Source: Methanoregula sp. (GTDB lineage Archaea > Halobacteriota > Methanomicrobia > Methanomicrobiales > Methanospirillaceae). From it: 6,055 nt of DNA. Made by a program: the position numbers and the translations under genes. This document shows positions 1 to 5,462 of this stretch, piece after piece. Positions within the stretch are counted from its first letter, which is position 1, and every line of letters begins with the position of its first letter. The stretch spans positions 1-6,055 of the forward strand of contig JBAZQB010000017.1 of assembly GCA_041645435.1 (NCBI GenBank), in the 5' to 3' direction. Under the pieces are notes generated by a model. The model had not been told where the DNA came from. It saw only the letters and a program-made list of their open reading frames with translations, and searched no databases.

Positions 1-1995
1 AACCGTTCTCCGCATTTCTCCCAGAGGCGGCATCTCTTTTATGGGTATTTTAGGGAGAAAAAACATCATCACTAATTTAATACCAGGTACAATCACCTCA
101 TCACTTCCTTCTACCAAACTCCCGTTCATCAGCATTTCGAATATATAACTGCCGAAAAGCTTTAGCTCTCGCGATGTCATCTCTTCTTGCTTGCTTACCT
201 CGGCATATTTCGTACCAAGATATAGAAAAAACCAAGTGGTGGTACCTACCAGCACCGAATCAAAAGCGTCGGCAGGATCCTCCTTATTAAGATTGATTTT
301 CAATAGAGGCATAACCGGGGCTAGAAAACGTTCATTGAAAAAGCTAACCAACTCCTCATCTTCTGTTTCAAATGACCAGCCAGTTATTTTTTGATGAAAA
401 TCTGCGATAGAAATTCGGCGCCTGGTATCAAACTGATGCAGCAGATACTCTTCAAGTGAGCGGCCATCAAATAATAATCTGGACAGCAAATCACCAACCA
501 GCAAGTCTTCTGCTAACGGGTCCAAATACTCGTCATGTCTTTCACCAAACAAACCCGTTCCATAAAGAGCAATATGCGCCAAGTCGGTTTGATGCTGCTT
601 ATCCTGGCGTATCAAATATAATGCAGCCAGGACCAGTTCCTTGTCGCTCATCTCGTTCGATGAAAAATGATTTATAGAATGCAAATAACCGATTAACTTG
701 TTGCGAAATAAAAATTCTGGCGAAGCACTTGTCAGTGCCGACGTTTTAATATCGTCTTTTTGTGGATGAATATCGACATCGCTATTCTCTGAAACAGTTG
801 CCGATGCCGGAAATTCCGGTACTTCAGGAACGCTCGCATGATCGCTGCGATCAACAAAAAACTCATCCCAGATGAATTTCCCCGCGATCACCAAAGTCGT
901 TCCTGTAAACGCCAGAGCAGCTCCTAGAAAGGCTCTTCCTGTCACGCTTGTATGTCGCGCAGATGCCGCCATAGTGGCCGCAGAAGCAACGAGCAAGCCC
1001 CCCGCGGCATCGTTGCTCTTGGTATCAGCGGCGGCAGAATGCGACGGCAGCGGCTCACTTGCGACTGTTTCGCGCGGCACCTGATGATGGTTTTCGATTC
1101 CCACAAGGTGCCTGGAGAAGGAGCAGTTTCTCTCCGCGCCAGGCATTTCCCCCATATTTTCCGTGTGCGTACAATGCCAGCTTTTTTGTTCTGTCACCTT
1201 GGGGTTTGCCGTGCCTGCGCTATTGATTTCTTCCACACAAAGATAGTGATGGTTGCCGCTCGTATCTTGCGCGGTAAAGCGACACACTTCTCCAGCATGC
1301 TGCGCCATTTTTCCAAGATGATTCCAATAGCTGCTGGCGCGCAACAACAAATTTCCCAGATACGCCGGTACCCGCAGCAAGCGTCGTTGGGGCGCGCCTT
1401 CATCGGTGATCCAATGCTTGGCGACCACGACCAGCACAGCCAAGCCGGTAAAAAAATAGCTGGATGCATGGTCGCCATCCTGGAGCGAAAATTGCTCCAG
1501 AAACGGCTCGCCGACATAGTCGAGCAGCGTCTCGCGAATAAAATGCGCCATCTGCGAAATCATGTTGCCGCTGTCAAGCAAGTGGGAAGAAGCCAGACCG
1601 ATTGTGTTTAACATCGCCATGTCGATATTTTTTCTTTCCGTCACGGCCATGTACAGGTCATTTGCTGTGACTACAATATCGATTGGCAATCCCGGAAAAA
1701 TTTTTAATAGCCCGGCGAAAACGAGTTGATTTTCTAACACGCCACCAAAATTGCTGATGAGCTCTTTGGCGCAACGCCGACAATCTTCGGTGAATGGAAT
1801 AGATTGTTCGACATCGTTTTCCGAATGGCTGTCCGCTGACGTAAAATCCGTCTGAACCTCAAACCGCTCCTTATCCATATCGAAATGATCAACGGCATCA
1901 AACCAGATTTCGGGCGACTCCATATCTGAGGAGGCAAGCGCAACAGGAGAAACAGAAGAAACTGGGAGTGAGAGTGAGGGAGAGGTAACATGCAT
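1..1995 (-). CDS. Large protein of unknown family, C-terminus beyond the left edge (665 codons visible)
   Basis: Every triplet from 1995 down to 1 is open on the minus strand, and no stop occurs before the window edge. The start is fixed: the codon directly upstream of the ATG is an in-frame TAG (1996-1998), and AAAGGG lies 7 bases upstream. I do not recognise the family. Visible parts are an N-terminus with no charged residue until Asp24 and rich in Ser, Pro, Val and Leu; a Cys pair at 72 and 75 (CRRC); a moderately hydrophobic stretch at about 180-195; a Cys/His-rich stretch at about 238-304; an Ala/Gly-rich hydrophobic region at about 332-376, most membrane-like at 355-372; and a mainly charged, helix-like C-terminal half. 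No cleavable signal peptide is apparent. A secreted effector or translocator would fit this layout, but that is inference. Leu TTA/TTG, Ile ATA and Lys AAA codons are common in the C-terminal half, more AT-rich than the kinase at the other end, which may indicate transfer. No partner gene is visible. Confidence 0.8.
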   Translation of the reverse strand, partial: MHVTSPSLSLPVSSVSPVALASSDMESPEIWFDAVDHFDMDKERFEVQTDFTSADSHSENDVEQSIPFTEDCRRCAKELISNFGGVLENQLVFAGLLKIFPGLPIDIVVTANDLYMAVTERKNIDMAMLNTIGLASSHLLDSGNMISQMAHFIRETLLDYVGEPFLEQFSLQDGDHASSYFFTGLAVLVVVAKHWITDEGAPQRRLLRVPAYLGNLLLRASSYWNHLGKMAQHAGEVCRFTAQDTSGNHHYLCVEEINSAGTANPKVTEQKSWHCTHTENMGEMPGAERNCSFSRHLVGIENHHQVPRETVASEPLPSHSAAADTKSNDAAGGLLVASAATMAASARHTSVTGRAFLGAALAFTGTTLVIAGKFIWDEFFVDRSDHASVPEVPEFPASATVSENSDVDIHPQKDDIKTSALTSASPEFLFRNKLIGYLHSINHFSSNEMSDKELVLAALYLIRQDKQHQTDLAHIALYGTGLFGERHDEYLDPLAEDLLVGDLLSRLLFDGRSLEEYLLHQFDTRRRISIADFHQKITGWSFETEDEELVSFFNERFLAPVMPLLKINLNKEDPADAFDSVLVGTTTWFFLYLGTKYAEVSKQEEMTSRELKLFGSYIFEMLMNGSLVEGSDEVIVPGIKLVMMFFLPKIPIKEMPPLGEMRRTV

Positions 1996-2002
1996 CTATA
2001 AG

Positions 2003-2008
2003 CCCTTT
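2003..2008 (-). promoter_or_regulatory. Ribosome binding site of the large minus-strand gene
   Basis: AAAGGG on the minus strand lies 7 bases before the ATG at 1995. It favours this ATG over the next in-frame one (codon 25, 1921-1923), which has no purine-rich motif before it. Confidence 0.55.
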
Positions 2009-2051
2009 ATTCAAGAATTTGTCATAGTCCTGCCCAATGCGCTCACCTGCT

Positions 2052-2075
2052 TATTTGGCTATTTGGCTATCTGGC
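2052..2075. repeat. Three tandem copies of an 8-bp repeat (TATTTGGC)
   Basis: The unit TATTTGGC occurs at 2052-2059 and 2060-2067, and as TATCTGGC at 2068-2075. The array lies 57-80 bases upstream of the large minus-strand gene, where its promoter would be expected. It could be a binding-site array or a slippage-prone spacer; the sequence alone does not decide. Confidence 0.7.
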
Positions 2076-2131
2076 TAATGTACAAATCTCTACCGGGGCT
2101 TCATCATTAGCTCCCAATGAGGATGCTGATG

Positions 2132-2326
2132 ATGAGAAAAACTGATGTAGTGCGCTTAACAAAATGCTGCCAGCAGCGTTGCAGCCTCCTTACCGTAGCC
2201 ATACTGGCTGCAGCGGCGTGCCTTGATACCGGCGTCAAATCGATGGTGATGCGTGGGCAATTTTGTATGTTGTATGAAATGCGTTCTCGAAACGCTTTCC
2301 ACCAAACTGGTTGGAATTTCACGTGA
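2132..2326 (+). CDS. Doubtful small ORF, 64 residues, hydrophobic N-terminal stretch
   Basis: The frame is open from an ATG at 2117, but the ATG at 2132 is the better start because AGGA lies 8 bases before it. The predicted peptide has a basic N-terminus with several Cys, then a hydrophobic run (LLTVAILAAAAC) that resembles a signal or membrane segment but lacks a proper lipobox, having Ala where Leu is expected at -3. The remainder has no recognisable features. It reads away from the large minus-strand gene. It may be a real small membrane protein or chance; I lean towards chance. Confidence 0.2.
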   Translation: MRKTDVVRLTKCCQQRCSLLTVAILAAAACLDTGVKSMVMRGQFCMLYEMRSRNAFHQTGWNFT

Positions 2327-2339
2327 AGTGAAAAGTTCC
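2281..2339. repeat. Two adjacent small inverted repeats
   Basis: GCGTT/AACGC (2281-2285 and 2291-2295) encloses a 5-base loop. A longer imperfect hairpin follows: GGAATTTCAC (2313-2322), a 5-base loop, then GTGAAA and TTCC (2328-2339) with a 2-base bulge. Neither is followed by a T-run, so I do not call a terminator. The second one covers the end of the doubtful small ORF. Confidence 0.35.
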
Positions 2340-2517
2340 TACCTCAAATCATTGACCTTATTGCCCTCATAGCGAGGCCATACGATGACTGATGGTGATG
2401 GTTAAAGTCAGTCCGAGGCGGTACCGGGCATCTTGGCATCTCTTGAATGTGGAGAATGCCCCTGACAATGCAGCTGGATAATGGAAGATGAAGAAATGCA
2501 GTGCTGCACTGATAATG

Positions 2518-2934
2518 AGTCGCCCCTGAATAACTCCGCAAACAGCCACAGGCAAGGTTTTTCAGTCGAAAAATGCATGTTGCATTTGCAAGGATATGAA
2601 ATATTCCTCTCACTTTCTTGCAAATATTGACGAGGTTTTGATGGGACCCAAGCCTGAACTTGCGCAATCTGGCCAATTGTTTGGCTATCCGTTGATGGCG
2701 CATTTGAATCTGCGCCATCCGCTCATCGAGCTAGCCGGTCTGATCGATTGGGACGCCATCGATCGCCTCGCCGGTGTTTCTTTCACCTCAAAGCGAGGAC
2801 GTCCGGCAGTGGGTCCCAGGCTCATTGCCGGGCTGCTGTATTTGCAGCATGCCTACGACCAGTCAGACGAAGAAGTGGTCTGGAACTGGGTTGAGAATCC
2901 TTACTGGCAAGTGTTCACCGGCGAGACCTATTTA
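2518..2934 (+). mobile_element. Partial IS5-family element: 417-bp left-end fragment, perfect direct repeat of the next copy
   Basis: Reading the two copies side by side, 2518-2934 matches 2934-3350 without a mismatch, at an offset of 416; the two share the A at 2934. The fragment starts exactly at the terminal base of the inverted repeat (AGTCGCCCCTGAATAAC) and contains the whole leader and the first third of the transposase gene. It ends after CCTATTTA, where the next copy begins. The perfect identity means the duplication is recent or kept identical by gene conversion. Confidence 0.9.
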
Positions 2935-2949
2935 GTCGCCCCTGAATAA
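2641..2949 (+). pseudogene. Truncated IS5-family transposase, N-terminal third only
   Basis: This is the 5' part of the same gene as the full transposase at 3057-4373, with the same start context (GAGG 5 bases before the ATG). It encodes 98 native residues up to GETYL, then runs into the left inverted repeat of the next copy, adding VAPE before TAA. All three catalytic acidic residues are absent, so it cannot catalyse transposition. It keeps its own leader and start and could be translated into a roughly 102-residue N-terminal fragment. Whether such a fragment interferes with the full enzyme is unknown. Confidence 0.85.
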
Positions 2950-2952
2950 CTC
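2933..2952 (+). repeat. Left terminal inverted repeat of the IS5-family element
   Basis: TAGTCGCCCCTGAATAACTC matches the reverse complement of the right end at 17 of 20 positions. An identical sequence, except that its first base is G, begins the truncated copy at 2517. Confidence 0.85.
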
Positions 2953-2986
2953 CGCAAACAGCCACAGGCAAGGTTTTTCAGTCGAA

Positions 2987-3041
2987 AAATGCATGTTGCA
3001 TTTGCAAGGATATGAAATATTCCTCTCACTTTCTTGCAAAT
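2987..3041 (+). promoter_or_regulatory. Two mutually exclusive hairpins in the IS5 transposase leader
   Basis: Hairpin A pairs AAATGCA (2987-2993) with TGCATTT (2997-3003) around a 3-base loop. Hairpin B pairs ATTTGCAAG (3000-3008) with CTTGCAAAT (3033-3041) around a 24-base loop that contains the upstream ATG at 3012. They share bases 3000-3003, so only one can form at a time. The GAGG and ATG at 3048-3059 lie just downstream of B. Known insertion sequences such as IS10 and IS50 use leader structures to block translation of read-through transcripts; a similar role here is inference. The same structures occur in the truncated copy at 2571-2625. Confidence 0.4.
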
Positions 3042-3047
3042 ATTGAC

Positions 3048-3051
3048 GAGG
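3048..3051 (+). promoter_or_regulatory. Ribosome binding site that decides the IS5 transposase start
   Basis: GAGG lies 5 bases before the ATG at 3057. The alternative ATG at 3012 has AAGGA only 1 base before it, too close for normal initiation. Confidence 0.6.
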
Positions 3052-3056
3052 TTTTG

Positions 3057-4373
3057 ATGGGACCCAAGCCTGAACTTGCGCAATCTGGCCAATTGTTTGG
3101 CTATCCGTTGATGGCGCATTTGAATCTGCGCCATCCGCTCATCGAGCTAGCCGGTCTGATCGATTGGGACGCCATCGATCGCCTCGCCGGTGTTTCTTTC
3201 ACCTCAAAGCGAGGACGTCCGGCAGTGGGTCCCAGGCTCATTGCCGGGCTGCTGTATTTGCAGCATGCCTACGACCAGTCAGACGAAGAAGTGGTCTGGA
3301 ACTGGGTTGAGAATCCTTACTGGCAAGTGTTCACCGGCGAGACCTATTTACAGACCAAGCCACCGATTGATCCTTCGAGTTTGACGCGATGGCGCCAGCG
3401 TCTTGGTGAAGCAGGCATGGAAGAGTTATTAGCTCAGACCATCGAAGCCGCCAAGCGCGCTGGCCTGATCAAGGCCGCCAGCATTGAACATGTGATCGTC
3501 GACACCACCGTCATGGAAAAAGCGATTGCTCCGCCCACCGACTCAAGACTGCTGGAACGCTCCCGACAACATCTGGTGAAGTTCGCGCAGCAATGCGGAC
3601 TGACGCTGCGACAAAACTACAACCGGGAAGGTCCGCAACTGGCATGGCAGGTAGGCCGCTACGCGCATGCCAGGCAGTTCAAACGGATGAGAGGTGCACT
3701 CAAGGCCTTGCGCACCCGCGTCGGTCGCGTACATCGGGATATCGCACGACAAATGAGCCAGGTGCCCGTGCAGCAACAGGCCAGACTCAAAGACCTGTTA
3801 AGCCGAACCGAACGCATTGTGCTCCAACAACCGAAAGACAAAAACAAACTCTATGCGCTGCATGCCCCGGAGGTCGAATGTATTGCCAAAGGCAAGGCCA
3901 GAACGCCCTATGAGTTTGGCGTCAAGGTGTCGATTGTGACGACACACAAAGAAGGACTCGTGGTTGGTGCGCGCTCGATGCCAGGCAATCCGTATGACGG
4001 CCACACCTTGCGCGAAGCACTGGAACAGGCAGAAATTGTATCGAACGTCAAACCACAGATGGTCTTCGTCGATAGAGGTTATCGGGGTGTGGACATTGAC
4101 GATGTACAGATCTGGAGATCAGGTCAGAGGCGCGGCGTCACGCGTGGCTTAAAAGCTATGATCAAGCGACGCAGCGCGATTGAACCGACCATCGGTCACA
4201 TGAAAACAGATGGTAAGTTCGGCAAAAACTGGCTCAAGGGAGCGCTCGGTGATGCTATGCATGCCGTGCTGTGCGGCGCGGGTCATAACCTGAGAATGAT
4301 CATGAGGAAGCTGCGGCTTTTTTGCGCCAATAGGTTTGGCATGCTCCTGTGCTGTATCGCATATCGAGGCTGA
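3057..4373 (+). CDS. IS5-family transposase (DUF772 plus DDE domain), 438 residues
   Basis: This DDE transposase cuts and inserts the surrounding element. The N-terminal part has the conserved block typical of the longer IS5-family enzymes (RHPLIELA, then RPAVGPRLIAGLLYLQHAYD, then NPYWQVFTGE and SLTRWRQRLGE). Catalytic acidic residues, numbered from 3057, are Asp149 (VIVDTTVMEK), Asp339 (VFVDRGYRG) and Glu376 (IEPTIGHMK, with the usual E-x6-K spacing). All three are present and the frame is unbroken, so the enzyme is probably active. I chose 3057 over the ATG at 3012 (453 residues) because of its GAGG motif and because MGPKPELAQSGQLF resembles the usual start of related enzymes. A basic C-terminal tail follows the catalytic domain. 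The gene converges on the IS30 transposase gene, which ends 34 bases downstream. Confidence 0.9.
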   Translation: MGPKPELAQSGQLFGYPLMAHLNLRHPLIELAGLIDWDAIDRLAGVSFTSKRGRPAVGPRLIAGLLYLQHAYDQSDEEVVWNWVENPYWQVFTGETYLQTKPPIDPSSLTRWRQRLGEAGMEELLAQTIEAAKRAGLIKAASIEHVIVDTTVMEKAIAPPTDSRLLERSRQHLVKFAQQCGLTLRQNYNREGPQLAWQVGRYAHARQFKRMRGALKALRTRVGRVHRDIARQMSQVPVQQQARLKDLLSRTERIVLQQPKDKNKLYALHAPEVECIAKGKARTPYEFGVKVSIVTTHKEGLVVGARSMPGNPYDGHTLREALEQAEIVSNVKPQMVFVDRGYRGVDIDDVQIWRSGQRRGVTRGLKAMIKRRSAIEPTIGHMKTDGKFGKNWLKGALGDAMHAVLCGAGHNLRMIMRKLRLFCANRFGMLLCCIAYRG

Positions 4374-4399
4374 AAAATTAGCCTGTTCCGTTAAAAAAT

Positions 4400-4419
4400 G
4401 AATTGTTCAGGGCCGACTA
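4400..4419 (-). repeat. Right terminal inverted repeat of the IS5-family element
   Basis: Read on the minus strand this is TAGTCGGCCCTGAACAATTC, the partner of the left end. Its outer half also encodes the last three residues and the TGA stop of the neighbouring IS30 transposase. Confidence 0.85.
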
Positions 4420-5351
4420 AATACTTCATGAGGCGTTTTGTAATTCAAGCATTTTCGCGGGCGATGATTGAGGCTGTCCATAGCAAATCTTACGTCCTTC
4501 TCGGTGATGGACTCGAAACGCATTTTCTTAGGAAAGAACTGGCGTATTAATCCGTTCATATTTTCGTTCGCGCCACGCTCCCACGAGCTGTATGGATGGG
4601 CGAAGTAAAATTTTGCGTCGATTTCTTTCGCAATACGTTCATGTTGGGCAAACTCTTTTCCATTATCGGTCGTCAGTGTATGCACGCAGTCAGCAAAAGG
4701 CGTCAGCAGAGAAATCATGGTGTTTGAGACTGCCAGGGCAGTTTTATGTGTGACTTTGCCAATCAGGGTATAGCGGGATTTACGTTCATTGAGCGTCACG
4801 AGTGCCTGCTGATGATTTGCGCCGATGACCGTGTCGCCTTCCCAGTCGCCATAGCGGGCGCGCTTCTCGACCACAGCAGGACGGGCATCAATGGAAACCT
4901 GGTTCGGAATGGTGCCGCGTCTTTCACGACCGCCATAGCGCTTCTTCCTGGCTTTCTGGCAGCGCAAAGTAAGGTGCAGGTCTCCACCAGCGCGTTTGTC
5001 TGCATAGATGCGCTGATAGATGCATTCGTGGCTGACTGTCGCTTGACCATTGACGGCCAGGTAACCAGAGATTTGTTCAGGGCTCCATAGCGCGACGAGC
5101 TTAGCTTCGACAAAATGCCAGGTCTTGGCTGCAACTCGCCGACTATTATTTGATTCTTGCATGCGCCGCATCGCACAAACGTGAGCTTGTGCTGGCCGGT
5201 AGCCGCGATGGCCTCGATTGCGTCTCAACTCGCGGCTGATAGTCGATTTGTTTCGCCTCATCAGTTTCGCAATGGCACTCTGGTCATGTCCTGCTTGTTT
5301 AAGAATGTAAATTTGGTATCGTTCGTCTTGGGTGAGATGTGTATAGGTCAT
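4407..5351 (-). CDS. IS30-family transposase with its C-terminus replaced by IS5 end sequence, 314 residues
   Basis: This is the DDE transposase of IS30-type elements. The N-terminal helix-turn-helix is clear (THLTQDERYQIYILKQAG, then SAIAKLMRRNKSTISRELRR). The catalytic domain has GDWEGDTV, TTDNGKEF and ERGANENMNGLIRQFFPK; numbered from the ATG at 5351 the triad is Asp173, Asp229 and Glu263, with the 33-residue second spacing expected for the family. The native sequence stops at KTPHEVF. The last three residues (SRP) and the TGA come from the IS5 right inverted repeat. Relatives usually have roughly ten more residues, often ending VALRI or similar, so the loss is small and outside the catalytic core. 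The frame could begin at a TTG at 5360, but the ATG at 5351 starts at the usual family position. No strong ribosome-binding motif is visible. Confidence 0.9.
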   Translation of the reverse strand: MTYTHLTQDERYQIYILKQAGHDQSAIAKLMRRNKSTISRELRRNRGHRGYRPAQAHVCAMRRMQESNNSRRVAAKTWHFVEAKLVALWSPEQISGYLAVNGQATVSHECIYQRIYADKRAGGDLHLTLRCQKARKKRYGGRERRGTIPNQVSIDARPAVVEKRARYGDWEGDTVIGANHQQALVTLNERKSRYTLIGKVTHKTALAVSNTMISLLTPFADCVHTLTTDNGKEFAQHERIAKEIDAKFYFAHPYSSWERGANENMNGLIRQFFPKKMRFESITEKDVRFAMDSLNHRPRKCLNYKTPHEVFSRP

Positions 5352-5445
5352 TTCGGGCAACTTCGACTTGGAGGTCTGGGGGCTCGGATGCTATCTCATC
5401 TTGCCCACCATACCTATTTTTCAAGTTGCACTTCGAATTTGAACT
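4419..5445 (-). mobile_element. IS30-family element lacking its right end
   Basis: It consists of one IS30 transposase gene and, beyond its start, a leader and a candidate left inverted repeat at about 5421-5450. The other terminus is missing: the gene runs straight into the right end of the IS5-family element at 4418/4419. The matching IS30 right end is not recognisable left of the IS array at 2517 either, so this copy probably cannot move by itself, although its enzyme may still act on other copies. The exact outer boundary near 5445 is uncertain by about 10 bases. Confidence 0.75.
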
Positions 5446-5450
5446 CGCGG
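5421..5450 (-). repeat. Candidate IS30 terminal inverted repeat, gene-start side
   Basis: The plus strand reads TCAAGTTGCACTTCGAATTT and then GAACTCGCGG. If read as the 3' end of an IS30 gene, GTTGCACTTCGAATTTGA would encode VALRI and a stop, the kind of C-terminus many IS30 transposases have. That is what one expects if this sequence is the inverted partner of a right end overlapping the gene. The true partner is missing here, so the assignment rests on this logic and on the start of kinase-like coding sequence just outside. Confidence 0.5.
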
Positions 5451-5462
5451 TATGAAAAGGAA

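Larger units (their letters stand above)
1996..2517. other. Gap between the large gene and the IS array, no convincing gene
   Basis: About 520 bases with only short overlapping open frames. It contains the 8-bp tandem repeat, a doubtful small ORF and two small inverted repeats (2281-2295 and 2313-2339). I looked here for the missing right end of the IS30 element and for the 5' part of the kinase interrupted at about 5445, and found neither. From 2340 to 2517 I see nothing interpretable; it may be decayed sequence. Confidence 0.6.
2934..4418 (+). mobile_element. Complete IS5-family insertion sequence, 1485 bp
   Basis: It is bounded by imperfect terminal inverted repeats and carries one transposase gene filling most of its length. 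The outer bases are AGTCG at the left and CGACT at the right. Flanks are TATTT on the left and AAATA on the right, which are inverted rather than direct copies, so no target-site duplication is evident beyond a possible 2-bp TA. The left flank is the truncated copy of the same element; the right flank is the 3' end of the IS30 transposase gene. With the upstream 417-bp fragment, the array offers a second, longer unit (2518-4418) bounded by the same kinds of ends. Confidence 0.88.

Noticed and set aside
952..1611. 219-codon plus-strand open frame
   Set aside because: It lies exactly antisense, in codon register, to the large minus-strand gene. Its His/Arg/Cys-rich composition looks like a reverse-strand shadow and it has no recognisable domain.
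1194..1991. Shorter minus-strand open frames (1194-1517 and 1734-1991)
   Set aside because: They lie in another frame of the same strand, inside the 665-codon frame. The longer frame has the ribosome-binding motif and continues without a stop across both.
2480..2517. Possible remnant of the IS30 C-terminus and right end just left of the IS5 array
   Set aside because: On the minus strand one frame reads SAALHF, vaguely like the usual IS30 ending, but frame, spacing and the following bases do not match the candidate inverted repeat at 5421-5450. Too weak to claim.
2344..2718. Minus-strand open frame crossing the left IS5 boundary, and the related one at 2928-3134
   Set aside because: Most of each is antisense to the transposase leader and start, and their shared N-terminus is only a consequence of the 416-bp duplication.
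4367..4384. Hairpin AGGCT/AGCCT after the IS5 transposase as a terminator
   Set aside because: The stem has only 5 bp, overlaps the stop codon and lacks a following T-run on either strand.
4746..5176. Open frames on either strand inside the IS30 transposase gene
   Set aside because: They overlap the clearly recognised IS30 catalytic domain and have no independent support.
2518..5450. Composite transposon formed by the two insertion sequences
   Set aside because: The elements belong to different families, carry no passenger gene between them, and one lacks an end.
5223..5450. Open kinase frame extending far into the IS30 gene as evidence of a longer native kinase
   Set aside because: That frame is in codon register antisense to the IS30 gene, which alone can keep it open. 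The translated sequence there does not resemble a kinase.
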